Source: Bacteroidota bacterium
Lineage (GTDB): Bacteria > Bacteroidota > Bacteroidia > Palsa-948
DNA: 40,397 nucleotides
Direction: 5' to 3'
NCBI GenBank assembly: GCA_023251675.1
Contig: JAHEYJ010000010.1
Span: 1-40,397 of the forward strand
How positions within the stretch are numbered: position 1 is the stretch's first letter; the number at the start of each line of letters is the position of its first letter. The position numbers and the translations under genes were made by a program. The notes below the pieces were generated by a model. It saw only the letters and a program-made list of their open reading frames with translations, searched no databases and was not told the origin of the DNA. Below, in pieces: positions 6,970 through 14,967 of the stretch.

Positions 6970-8142
6970 TTAACTAATGGACTGAAGGATAATTTCACAG
7001 GAATATCGGATCTCTTTCTCGGAAATGATCAGCGGAGGCGCAATCCGCATGGCGGATGGATTAAACAAGAACCAGTCGGTGATCACTCCCTTCTCCATGC
7101 ATTTTGAAATTATTTTTTTATTCTCTACTTCACTAGAAAACTGAACGGCAAGAAGCAACCCTTCTCCCCTCACCTCTTTAATGCAGGGATGAACTAAAAG
7201 TTTTTTAAACAACTGACCCTTCTGCCTTCTGCCTTCTGCCTTCTGCCTTGTAATTTGTTTCATTGCTTCCATTCCGGCCACACAACTCAGCGGATGTCCT
7301 CCAAAAGTGGTAATGTGCCCCAAGGATGGATTTTGAGAAAGTGTACTCATTATCTCCTCGGATGAAATAAATGCGCCTAATGGCATTCCACCGCCGAACG
7401 CCTTAGCCAGGCAAAGCACATCAGGTATCACTTTATAATGCTCAAAAGCAAAAAGACTTCCGGTTCTGCCCATGCCGGTCTGAATTTCATCAAATATCAA
7501 AAGAGCATCCGTTTCAGTGCATCTGTTTCTGAGCTTAGACAGAAAATTATTTTTAGGAAGAATCACTCCCGCTTCTCCCTGTATAGGTTCAATAATTACA
7601 CAAGCAGTCCTTGATGATATCCTTTCCAAATCAGCTGGGTTATTGAACTCCATAAAGTTAACATCCGGCAACAATGGACGGAATCCCTGTTTCATGAGTT
7701 CATTTCCCATTACGCTCAAGGCACCGTGCGTGCTGCCATGATATGCATTTTTAAAAGAAATAATTTCTATTCTTCCTGTAAAACGTTTTGCGAGCTTCAG
7801 CGCTCCTTCCACGGCTTCACTTCCTGAATTCACAAAAAAAACATTATTCAGTTTTTTGGGGAGAAATTTGGTCAAAAGTTTTGCGTATGCGGTCTGCGGA
7901 GCCTGAATATATTCACCGTAAACCATTACATAACTATGTTTCGATAGCTGTTTTATGATCGCCCGGTTTATTTTGGAATTCGCATGTCCGAGACTGCTCA
8001 CCGAGATCCCCGAAATCAGGTCCATGTATTTTTTACCGTTTGTACCGTAGAGATGAACTCCCTTTGCTTTTGTGATTTCAAGAGCCGGAGGTGCAGGCGA
8101 TGTTTGAGCAAGGTGCGAGAAAAATATTTTTCGGTTGGTCAT
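6970..8142 (-). CDS. Class III aminotransferase (ArgD-like), PLP-dependent
   Basis: 390 aa, the usual size of the acetylornithine/ornithine aminotransferase family. Visible landmarks are FVNSGSEAVEGALKLAK (about 103-119), the PLP aspartate in LLIFDEIQTGMGRTG (about 214-228), the Schiff-base lysine K247 in CLAKAFGGGMP, and TTFGGHPLSC. It transfers an amino group from an amino donor such as glutamate to an aldehyde or keto acid; the substrate cannot be fixed from sequence, and no arginine genes are near. Residues about 298-309 (RQKAEGRRQKG) are encoded by a 7-nt-period repeat that replaces part of the usual C-terminal-domain helix. The start overlaps the upstream small protein by 4 bp. Confidence 0.88.
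   Translation of the reverse strand: MTNRKIFFSHLAQTSPAPPALEITKAKGVHLYGTNGKKYMDLISGISVSSLGHANSKINRAIIKQLSKHSYVMVYGEYIQAPQTAYAKLLTKFLPKKLNNVFFVNSGSEAVEGALKLAKRFTGRIEIISFKNAYHGSTHGALSVMGNELMKQGFRPLLPDVNFMEFNNPADLERISSRTACVIIEPIQGEAGVILPKNNFLSKLRNRCTETDALLIFDEIQTGMGRTGSLFAFEHYKVIPDVLCLAKAFGGGMPLGAFISSEEIMSTLSQNPSLGHITTFGGHPLSCVAGMEAMKQITRQKAEGRRQKGQLFKKLLVHPCIKEVRGEGLLLAVQFSSEVENKKIISKCMEKGVITDWFLFNPSAMRIAPPLIISEKEIRYSCEIILQSIS
7217..7249 (-). repeat. 7-nt tandem repeat (GCCTTCT, 4.7 copies) inside the aminotransferase gene
   Basis: Plus-strand units: CCCTTCT (7217-7223), then GCCTTCT three times (7224-7244) and a partial GCCTT (7245-7249). Since 7 is not a multiple of 3, the three frames are used in turn, giving the 7-residue period QKAEGRR in the protein. 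Gain or loss of one unit would shift the frame. Confidence 0.9.
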
Positions 8143-8450
8143 CTGAGAACTTTCTTTAGAATCAAAATTACTTTCTTTCCTATTTTGAAACCATTTTTAA
8201 TAATCGGGATCGCTTTATCCATTACCGGGTTTGCCTCTGCAACTAAGCTGCTAATGGCTCTTAATGTGCCTGACCTTTTTTCAATCCTTTGATAGCCATT
8301 TTTTACTATCGGGGCAGCTGCTTTAATAATGTTTTTCGCCTTGTTCACAACGGGGCTTTCTCTTGAAATTCGCTGGGAAAAACATTGCATTGAAAATAAT
8401 GTTGCACAAACAAGAAAAATAAAGAACTTTATCTTTGAATTAGTTTCCAA
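8139..8450 (-). CDS. Small secreted protein of unknown function
   Basis: 103 aa. The N-terminus has a positively charged start and a hydrophobic stretch IKFFIFLVCATLFSMQCFSQ, a plausible Sec signal. The mature part is basic and contains two similar segments, AAPIVKNGYQ and AIPIIKNGFK, suggesting an internal repeat of about 45 residues. The end is a hydrophobic-basic helix (GKKVILILKKVLR). No known domain. It overlaps the aminotransferase start by 4 bp (ATGA), so the two are translated from one message. The function is unknown. Confidence 0.7.
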   Translation of the reverse strand: METNSKIKFFIFLVCATLFSMQCFSQRISRESPVVNKAKNIIKAAAPIVKNGYQRIEKRSGTLRAISSLVAEANPVMDKAIPIIKNGFKIGKKVILILKKVLR

Positions 8451-8489
8451 TTAAATGCATTTATCAAATTTACTGATAATTTTTTCTCA

Positions 8490-9221
8490 ATGACAAAATG
8501 GATCGAAGATTGGTTTGGCTCGGAATATTATTGCCTTTTGTATAAACACAGAAGTTCGGATGAGGCAAAGCTATTTCTCGATCAACTTATTGCCATTCTG
8601 AAGTTAGAGGCCGGAAAAAAAATTCTTGATTGCGGCTGCGGAAGAGGAAGGCACGCAGGCTACCTGGCTAAAAAAAGATTTGATGTGACGGGTATTGATA
8701 TCAGCGAAAAGAACATTTTAACAGCAAATAAATCGGGTTCAACAAACCTGCACTATTATACCCATGACAGCAGAAATATTTTCCGAACAAATTATTTTGA
8801 TGTTGTACTGAGTCTTTTCACCAGCTTCGGGTATTTTGAAAAGGATACCGAAAACAACAAGTCTATTCGGTCGATGGCCATCGCACTTAAAAAAGACGGA
8901 TGGTTTGTCCTCGATTTCATGAATTCCGTTAAAGAAAAAAAGGAGCTGGTCCGCCATGAAAGCTCAAAATGCAAAAAAGTTAAATTTGAGATCAAACGAT
9001 TTACCGGGAACAATTGTTTCGTAAAAGAAATAAGTGTTTCTGATTCTAAAAAAAAAATCTCTTACCGGGAACAGGTAAAAGCCTATGCCCAAACAGAACT
9101 TGAAAACTTTTTCAGGCAAAATGGACTGGCGGTCGTACATTTGTTTGGCGACTACAACCTTAACCCTTTTGACGAAACAAAATCTGACCGGTTGATACTT
9201 ATTGGAAAAAAGATAAAATGA
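8490..9221 (+). CDS. Class I SAM-dependent methyltransferase
   Basis: 243 aa. The SAM-binding motif I is ILDCGCGRGRHAGYLA (about residues 48-63), followed by motif II acidic residue in VTGIDISEKNI, and FDVVLSLFTSFGYF for motifs III/IV. It is a methyltransferase_25-like single domain with no specificity landmarks. It overlaps the ZIP transporter start by 4 bp (ATGA). The acceptor is unknown. BioC was considered because of the biotin operon later in the window, but the distance and lack of BioC features argue against it. Confidence 0.88.
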   Translation: MTKWIEDWFGSEYYCLLYKHRSSDEAKLFLDQLIAILKLEAGKKILDCGCGRGRHAGYLAKKRFDVTGIDISEKNILTANKSGSTNLHYYTHDSRNIFRTNYFDVVLSLFTSFGYFEKDTENNKSIRSMAIALKKDGWFVLDFMNSVKEKKELVRHESSKCKKVKFEIKRFTGNNCFVKEISVSDSKKKISYREQVKAYAQTELENFFRQNGLAVVHLFGDYNLNPFDETKSDRLILIGKKIK

Positions 9222-9928
9222 CCAGCAATCTGACTTATTTATTTGTTTTCCTCACAGCGCTAATAAGCGGAAGCAGCGTATTGTATATTAAAATAGGAGG
9301 CAAATCGCTTAAGCTGATTCTGGCTTTCAGCGGAGCCTACCTTCTTTCCATCACCGTTCTTCATTTGATCCCTGAAATATATGCCCAGGAAAATATTAAA
9401 ACAGGAATTTTTATTCTCTGCGGTTTTCTCCTCCAGATTCTTATTGAATATTTTTCAGAAGGGATCGAACACGGGCACATTCACATTCATAAAGATGAAG
9501 AGAAAACATTTCCAATAGCCATTATGATTGCACTTTCAGTTCATTCTTTTATTGAAGGGATTCCCCTGTCAGGAGAATTAAATGAGACAAAAAAATCACT
9601 GGCAACAGGCATTGTACTTCACAACATCCCCATTGCGATTGCACTGATGAGCATGCTCCTTCAATCGGGACAGAAAAGATCCATCGCATTGATCTGGCTA
9701 TTCATTTTTGCGCTGATGACTCCCCTTGGATCCTTAGCTGGAAATCTGCTTGAAGGGAATCTGCACCTGATCACCCATTATTCAAATTACCTGATGGCAC
9801 TAGTGGTTGGAATCTTCCTTCACGTTTCAACAACCATTCTTTTTGAAAGCAGTGAACACCACCGTTTTCATTTTATAAAACTAGCCGTTATCCTTTCCGG
9901 AATGGCACTGGCACTGATCACTATTTAA
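9218..9928 (+). CDS. ZIP-family divalent metal transporter
   Basis: 236 aa, about 8 TM helices. The metal-site motifs are HSFIEGIPL (TM4) and LHNIPIAIAL (TM5), both with His and acidic/Asn ligands as in ZIP/ZupT. A His-rich cytosolic loop EHGHIHIHKDEE lies between TM3 and TM4. It should move Zn2+, Fe2+ or Mn2+ into the cytoplasm. It overlaps the methyltransferase by 4 bp upstream, and its 3' end overlaps the convergent peroxiredoxin gene by 8 bp. Confidence 0.93.
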   Translation: MTSNLTYLFVFLTALISGSSVLYIKIGGKSLKLILAFSGAYLLSITVLHLIPEIYAQENIKTGIFILCGFLLQILIEYFSEGIEHGHIHIHKDEEKTFPIAIMIALSVHSFIEGIPLSGELNETKKSLATGIVLHNIPIAIALMSMLLQSGQKRSIALIWLFIFALMTPLGSLAGNLLEGNLHLITHYSNYLMALVVGIFLHVSTTILFESSEHHRFHFIKLAVILSGMALALITI

Positions 9929-10391
9929 TTGACCCAAGCGCTTTCTTAATGCCTTCAAAATCCGGATAATCACCGGCATTGGGAAGTACTTCTGCAAAAA
10001 CAACTGTCCCTTCTTTATCAATAACGAATGAAGCGCGTTTTGAAACGCCCTTTAATCCGGCTACAAATTCTTCAATCTTTATATCGTATGCAGAAATAGT
10101 TTCTTTATTAAAATCCGAAAGAAGAGGGAATGTGATCCCGTTCAGCTCTTTGAATTTTCCAAGAGAGAATGGCATGTCAACTGAAATACCGAACACCTTA
10201 GCGTTCATTCCATTATAAAAGGTCAGTTCGTCACGCGTCTGGCACATTTCTTTTGTGCATACGCCCGTAAATGCGTCGGGAAAGAAAAGAAGAACAACAT
10301 TTTTACCTTTCAACCCTTCCAAAGAAACCATGTTTTTATCCTGGTCAGGAAGATTGAAGCCGGGTGCTTTTTGTCCGATTTTGATTGCCAT
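9921..10391 (-). CDS. Peroxiredoxin, Prx5/AhpE-like thioredoxin-fold peroxidase
   Basis: 156 aa. The N-terminal IGQKAPGFNLPDQD is typical, with the peroxidatic Cys45 in FPDAFTGVCTKEMC and a second Cys at 50. The PxxxTxxC context identifies an atypical peroxiredoxin with a possible resolving Cys five residues on. It reduces H2O2 and organic hydroperoxides in the cytoplasm. It is divergent from the second peroxiredoxin (149 bp between the starts). A TAAATTTG element at 10433-10426 on the minus strand could be its -7 site, but no well-spaced TTG was found. Confidence 0.92.
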   Translation of the reverse strand: MAIKIGQKAPGFNLPDQDKNMVSLEGLKGKNVVLLFFPDAFTGVCTKEMCQTRDELTFYNGMNAKVFGISVDMPFSLGKFKELNGITFPLLSDFNKETISAYDIKIEEFVAGLKGVSKRASFVIDKEGTVVFAEVLPNAGDYPDFEGIKKALGSIK

Positions 10392-10539
10392 ACTATTTTG
10401 GGGATTAGGTTGATGATATTTTTGGCAAATTTAATTTCTTTTTGATATAAAATAGTGACCAACAACTTTTCATTGAAATGATTTTTAACAGATATTTGCC
10501 GTAGTTACTAAAATAATAACCCCATAAAATAAATCAATT

Positions 10540-11175
10540 ATGTCAGTACTAGTAGGCAAAAAAGCCCCATCGTTTAAAGCAAAAGCCGTGGTGGGCGGAG
10601 GAGAATTTGTTGAGAACTTCTCTCTCGACCAGTATCTGGGCAAGAAATATGTGCTCCTTTTCTTTTATCCGAAGGATTTTACATTTGTTTGCCCAACTGA
10701 ACTTCATGCGTTTCAGAGCAAGCTCAGCGAGTTTGAAAAAAGAAATACAGCCGTTGTTGCTGCTTCAACCGATACAGAACAATCGCATTGGGCCTGGCTG
10801 CAGACCAGCGCGAAAATGGGCGGAATACAGGGCATCACCTATCCGATCGTTGCAGACACGAATAAAACGATTTCGGCAAGCTTCGATGTGCTTTCAGGAA
10901 ACCTCGCTATTCTTCCTGACGGAACCTGGCAGGCAACCGGAGAACTCGTTGCCTACCGCGGGCTGTTCCTTATCGACAAGAACGGGGTCGTACGCCACCA
11001 GATTGTAAACGATATGCCTCTTGGCCGGAATGTAGACGAAGCCCTCCGGATGATCGATGCGCTCCAGTTCAACGAAGAGAACGGCGAAGTTTGCCCTGCA
11101 GACTGGCACAAGGGAAAAGAAGGATTAAAAGCAACGCACGAAGGGATCGCCAGTTATCTTTCAAAGAGCAAGTAA
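10540..11175 (+). CDS. 2-Cys peroxiredoxin (AhpC/Prx1 type)
   Basis: 211 aa. Peroxidatic Cys51 lies in PKDFTFVCPTEL and resolving Cys185 in NGEVCPADW, so it is a typical 2-Cys enzyme acting as an obligate dimer. About 16 residues (LAILPDGTWQATGE) precede the conserved YRGLFLIDKNG and are longer than in classical AhpC. The enzyme reduces H2O2 with a thiol donor; no ahpF is nearby. The aquaporin-family gene begins 8 bp after its stop, so they very probably share a transcript. Confidence 0.95.
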   Translation: MSVLVGKKAPSFKAKAVVGGGEFVENFSLDQYLGKKYVLLFFYPKDFTFVCPTELHAFQSKLSEFEKRNTAVVAASTDTEQSHWAWLQTSAKMGGIQGITYPIVADTNKTISASFDVLSGNLAILPDGTWQATGELVAYRGLFLIDKNGVVRHQIVNDMPLGRNVDEALRMIDALQFNEENGEVCPADWHKGKEGLKATHEGIASYLSKSK

Positions 11176-11183
11176 GACCCCTG

Positions 11184-11840
11184 ATGAAAAAATACATCAC
11201 CGAGTTCATCGGAACATTTTTTCTGGTAGCGGTTTTCTGCTTAACAAATGGTAATTTTCTAGCACCAATAGCCGTGGGCAGTTTGCTCGCGGCTATTGTT
11301 TATATGGGATTCCCCGTCTCCGGAGCGCATTTTAATCCGGGGATCACGCTGGCCGTATTCCTCCTGAAGAAAATAAGCATCAAAGAATCGTTGATCTATA
11401 TTCTTGTCCAGCTGATAGCCGGATGCACCGGCGCCTTATGTTATTTTCTGATCTGGGGAAGAAATTCCGGCATTCCCAGACCGAATATGGCAATCAATAT
11501 TGTCAAGCCTCTTTTTGTTGAAGCCCTCTTTACTTTCATTTTAGTTCTGGTTTACCTCTTCGTTACCATCTCAAAAAGATCAGCAGGTAATAATTATTAT
11601 GGCCTGGCTGTCGGATTGACTTTAACAGGAATAGGAATTGCAGGAGGGCCAATTTCAGGAGGTGCTTTTAACCCGGCAGTTGGCTTAGGACCAATGGTAA
11701 TCGATAAACTTTTAGGAACTTGCTCTTGCAATCCGTTTGAATATGGCTGGATCTATTTTGCCGGGACTGTCACCGGTTCTGCATTGGCTGCTTTTGCTTT
11801 CTGGTTCATCAATCCAGAAGACATCGGAATAAATAACTAA
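11184..11840 (+). CDS. MIP/aquaporin-family channel with an atypical selectivity filter
   Basis: 218 aa from the ATG at 11184; a longer open frame from 11091 would overlap the peroxiredoxin gene and adds a non-membrane extension, so I reject it. Six TM segments plus two half-helices: first box SGAHFNPGIT (NPG, not NPA), second box SGGAFNPAVGLGP (NPA). The residue after the second NPA is Val, where aquaporins and glyceroporins have the filter Arg. By hand alignment with AqpZ, Phe43, His174, Thr183 and Arg189 correspond to Val, Gly, Gly and Val. The pore should be wide and uncharged. Its pairing with a peroxiredoxin suggests H2O2 or another small solute; this is inference. Confidence 0.9.
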   Translation: MKKYITEFIGTFFLVAVFCLTNGNFLAPIAVGSLLAAIVYMGFPVSGAHFNPGITLAVFLLKKISIKESLIYILVQLIAGCTGALCYFLIWGRNSGIPRPNMAINIVKPLFVEALFTFILVLVYLFVTISKRSAGNNYYGLAVGLTLTGIGIAGGPISGGAFNPAVGLGPMVIDKLLGTCSCNPFEYGWIYFAGTVTGSALAAFAFWFINPEDIGINN

Positions 11841-11851
11841 AAATAATTTTT

Positions 11852-12745
11852 ATGCAAAATATTACAGTAATCGGTTCGGGAACAATGGGAAATGGAATTG
11901 CTCACACTTTCGCGCAGTTCGGATACAAAGTTGCTTTGGTTGACATCAAGCAGGAATTTTTAGACAAAGCCATTGCCACCATTACAAAAAATATTGACAG
12001 GCAGGTTGTGAAAGGAAATATCACAGAAAACGATAAGCAAAATATACTGAAGAACATCGCCACTTTTACTAACATGGAAGTTGGCGCGAAAAATGCAGGT
12101 TTAGTAGTGGAAGCAGCAACAGAAAATACAGAACTCAAACTAAAAATCTTCCGGGACCTCGACAAAATTTGCAAACCCGCAACTATTCTTGCAAGCAATA
12201 CATCTTCCATCTCCATTACAAAAATTGCTTCTGCAACAAAACGTGCTGATAAGGTAATCGGAATGCACTTCATGAATCCGGTTCCATTAATGAAATTAGT
12301 AGAAGTCATTCGCGGGGAATCCACTTCTGACGCTGTCATGAGAATCATTATGGAAACGTCGCGCAGGTTGAAAAAAATTCCTGTAGAAGTGAACGATGCC
12401 CCCGGCTTTGTCGCCAACCGGATTTTAATGCCGATGATCAACGAAGCTGTTTACACGTTGCATGAAGGTGTAGCCGGTGTCGAAGAAATTGACACGGTGA
12501 TGAAACTGGGTATGGCTCACCCTATGGGACCTCTCCAGCTTGCCGATTTTATAGGTCTGGATGTGTGCCTTTCCATACAGCAAGTCCTTTTTGATGGATT
12601 TAAAAATTCCAAATACACGCCCTGCCCTCTTCTGGTAAACATGGTAACAGCAGGGCACCTCGGAGTTAAATCCGGTAACGGGTTCTATAAGTATGTTGCG
12701 GGAAGTAAAGAGCTGGTAGTGGCCGACCGATTCAGAAAGAATTAA
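11852..12745 (+). CDS. 3-hydroxybutyryl/3-hydroxyacyl-CoA dehydrogenase
   Basis: 297 aa, the short HbdA/FadB2 form. The NAD-binding loop VIGSGTMGNGIAHTFAQFG starts at residue 5 (GxGxMGxGIA core), with Asp ending strand 2 (ALVDIKQ). Later are ASNTSSISIT with the catalytic Ser, MHFMNPVPLMKLVE with the catalytic His, and the C-terminal domain HPMGPLQLADFIGLD. It oxidises or reduces 3-hydroxyacyl-CoA in fatty-acid degradation or butanoate metabolism. It starts 11 bp after the aquaporin gene, perhaps in the same transcript. A longer paralogous enzyme is encoded at 29104-30288. Confidence 0.94.
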   Translation: MQNITVIGSGTMGNGIAHTFAQFGYKVALVDIKQEFLDKAIATITKNIDRQVVKGNITENDKQNILKNIATFTNMEVGAKNAGLVVEAATENTELKLKIFRDLDKICKPATILASNTSSISITKIASATKRADKVIGMHFMNPVPLMKLVEVIRGESTSDAVMRIIMETSRRLKKIPVEVNDAPGFVANRILMPMINEAVYTLHEGVAGVEEIDTVMKLGMAHPMGPLQLADFIGLDVCLSIQQVLFDGFKNSKYTPCPLLVNMVTAGHLGVKSGNGFYKYVAGSKELVVADRFRKN

Positions 12746-13353
12746 ACCTCTTTGTCCTGAATTTCCTGGATGATTCCTTCAATGAGCATATCTTCTCCTT
12801 TGGATGGATCGTATTTCCACTTTAGATTATTACCCCAGATAAGTCCAAGTGACTGCCACATGAAGGCAGAGAAGGTTCCTCGATAATCCTTTATCACTTT
12901 AAAAGTGGTCATCCCCGTTTCTCGGTTGATCAGGCGGATAAGAATTTTACCCTGGTTCATTGTTAAGTTTTTCAGATCTGCCTCAAACTGGTCTTTGAGT
13001 TCTTGTTCTGTTTTTTTCAGGAAAGGGGCACGCTTGTTTTCAGGGATATTAGCCATAATGGCATCGTACTCTTTCAATTTAATAGAAGCAAGAACTGCGT
13101 ACGGATACGCTTTCTTTACATCCCTCTTTAGTTTTAAATAAGCCAGCAGATCTTTTTGGTTTTTAAAAACCCTATTAGCCACCACAGGTACTTCTTTAAG
13201 AGTCAATGTAGGCAGTTCTTCTCCGTTAATAATAATAGAAGGAACCATTATTTTATTGTCCGGTGATGGCTGTGCAAAACCTCCAGTTGAAATTATCAAA
13301 AGAAGAAAAATTGCCGGGTAAACGAAGCGGGTTATGTTGAGAAATCGGGTCAT
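12742..13353 (-). CDS. DUF4294 secreted protein
   Basis: 203 aa with a signal peptide ending near GGFAQ. The domain (about 38-200) has the DUF4294 features: an opening INGEELPTLTLKEVPV, a Lys-rich helical middle (RDVKKAYPYAVLASIKLKEY), and IRLINRETGMTTF ... WQSLGLIWG. The family is nearly confined to Bacteroidetes and has no known role. Its 3' end overlaps the dehydrogenase by 4 bp in a convergent layout. Confidence 0.85.
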   Translation of the reverse strand: MTRFLNITRFVYPAIFLLLIISTGGFAQPSPDNKIMVPSIIINGEELPTLTLKEVPVVANRVFKNQKDLLAYLKLKRDVKKAYPYAVLASIKLKEYDAIMANIPENKRAPFLKKTEQELKDQFEADLKNLTMNQGKILIRLINRETGMTTFKVIKDYRGTFSAFMWQSLGLIWGNNLKWKYDPSKGEDMLIEGIIQEIQDKEV

Positions 13354-13467
13354 TGAGTTGCTTACATTTCAAGAACTATGCCATGAATGGAACGATGCAA
13401 TGTTTAAAATGTTACAACAAAGATATAGAAATTGTAATTAAAAGCAAAACAGAGGATTCCACTCAGG

Positions 13468-14967
13468 CTATTTAACATCAGAAAGCCTGTTCTTTTTCCA
13501 TTTTGAGAGAGCGCACGCAACAGTTTTTACTTCTTCTCTTTTTTCAGAAGGCGAAAATAATCTAGCAGCAATCAAAGAAGCGATAAAAGCTTCGTCTTCC
13601 GATTCAGAAAATAATTTATCAGGGGAAAAATATTTGCTTACAAATTGAGTGTCAAAATTACCCGAAACGAATGCTTCGTGCTGAAGAACGAATTTACAGA
13701 AGGGCAATGTCGTTTCAACCCCGGTTATCTTATATTCATCAATAGCCCGGATCAATCGTAAAATGGCCTCTTCCCTGTCTTTTCCGTAAGTAATCAGTTT
13801 AGCAATCATCGGATCGTAATAGATTGGAATATCCATCCCCTCCTCAAAACCATCATCAACTCGAACGCCAGGTCCTTGAGGCACTTTATACACGGTAAGT
13901 GTACCTATATCCGGAAGAAAATTATTGGCAGGATCTTCAGCATAGACGCGTACTTCAATGGCGTGTCCGCTGATCTTCAGGTCTTCCTGTTTGAAAGGAA
14001 GTTTCTGTCCCTGCGCAATACGGATCTGCTCTTTTACCAAATCTGTTCCGGTTATCATTTCAGTAACGGGGTGTTCTACCTGCAAACGAGTATTTACCTC
14101 CAGAAAGTAAAACTCTTTATTGGCATCGACTAAAAACTCAACGGTTCCTGCCCCCACATATCCGCATGCTTTTGATAAACGCACAGCACATTCTCCCATT
14201 TTCTTTCTGATCTCAGGAGAAAGTACAGTAGAGGGCGCTTCTTCCACCACTTTCTGATGCCTTCGCTGAACCGAACATTCGCGTTCAAACAGATAAACCA
14301 CATTGCCATGCTTGTCAGCAAGGATCTGTATCTCCACGTGTCGCGGCTTCTCCACATACTTCTCAATAAACACAGCCCCGTCTCCAAAAGCGGATTGCGC
14401 TTCACTTGAGGCTCGTTTTACTTCTTCTTCCAGGTCATTCTCCTTTTCAACAATGCGCATTCCTTTTCCTCCGCCGCCCGCACTGGCTTTAATAAGGATC
14501 GGAAAACCTATTTGTTTAGCAACTTTAATCGCCTCCTGAATATCCTTAATAGATCCTTCCGTGCCCGGCACCATTGGTACGTTATGCTTCTTCGCTGTAA
14601 CTTTTGCAGAAAGTTTATCGCCCATCATTTCCATCGCTTCGGCTGGAGGTCCAATGAAAAGGATTCCTTTATTCACCACCGCTCTTGCAAACGCAGCATT
14701 CTCCGAAAGAAATCCATAGCCCGGGTGAACGGCATCTACATTTAATTTTTTACAAACCTCAATGATCTTTTTTCCGTTCAGGTAGGATTGAGAAGAAGGT
14801 GGTGGTCCTATACAAACCGCTTCATCCGCAAAACGGACAAACGGAGCGTTTCTGTCGGCTTCAGAAAAAACAGCAACGGTAGTAATTCCCATCTCTTTGC
14901 AAGAACGCATGATGCGCAGCGCAATTTCTCCGCGGTTGGCAATGAGTATTTTTTTTATTTGATTCAC
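13468..14967 (-). CDS. accC: Biotin carboxylase subunit (acetyl-/propionyl-CoA carboxylase)
   Basis: 499 aa. N-terminal biotin-carboxylase domain IKKILIANRGEIALRIMRSC, ATP-grasp glycine loop KASAGGGGKGMR (about 160-171), EKYVEKPRHVEIQ, FLEVNTRLQVEHPVTE with the metal and bicarbonate residues, and the C-terminal RVYAEDP...LP. About 50 residues longer than typical AccC (~450), so it may serve a propionyl- or other acyl-CoA carboxylase instead. It carboxylates biotin on a carrier protein at the cost of ATP. No carrier (accB) or carboxyltransferase gene is beside it. It is the last gene of the bio operon, overlapping bioA by 4 bp. Confidence 0.93.
   Translation of the reverse strand: MNQIKKILIANRGEIALRIMRSCKEMGITTVAVFSEADRNAPFVRFADEAVCIGPPPSSQSYLNGKKIIEVCKKLNVDAVHPGYGFLSENAAFARAVVNKGILFIGPPAEAMEMMGDKLSAKVTAKKHNVPMVPGTEGSIKDIQEAIKVAKQIGFPILIKASAGGGGKGMRIVEKENDLEEEVKRASSEAQSAFGDGAVFIEKYVEKPRHVEIQILADKHGNVVYLFERECSVQRRHQKVVEEAPSTVLSPEIRKKMGECAVRLSKACGYVGAGTVEFLVDANKEFYFLEVNTRLQVEHPVTEMITGTDLVKEQIRIAQGQKLPFKQEDLKISGHAIEVRVYAEDPANNFLPDIGTLTVYKVPQGPGVRVDDGFEEGMDIPIYYDPMIAKLITYGKDREEAILRLIRAIDEYKITGVETTLPFCKFVLQHEAFVSGNFDTQFVSKYFSPDKLFSESEDEAFIASLIAARLFSPSEKREEVKTVACALSKWKKNRLSDVK

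Noticed and set aside
7217-7249. CRISPR-like or IS-related repeat
   Set aside because: Unit is only 7 nt with no spacers; it lies in a coding frame.
8490-9221. Possible BioC (malonyl-ACP methyltransferase)
   Set aside because: No BioC features and far from the bio operon on the other strand.
11091-11183. Upstream extension of the aquaporin gene
   Set aside because: Overlaps the peroxiredoxin C-terminus in another frame and adds a basic, non-membrane stretch before the true TM1; the ATG at 11184 fits the family.
11902-12441. 179-aa minus-strand frame
   Set aside because: Antisense of the hydroxyacyl-CoA dehydrogenase with no family features.
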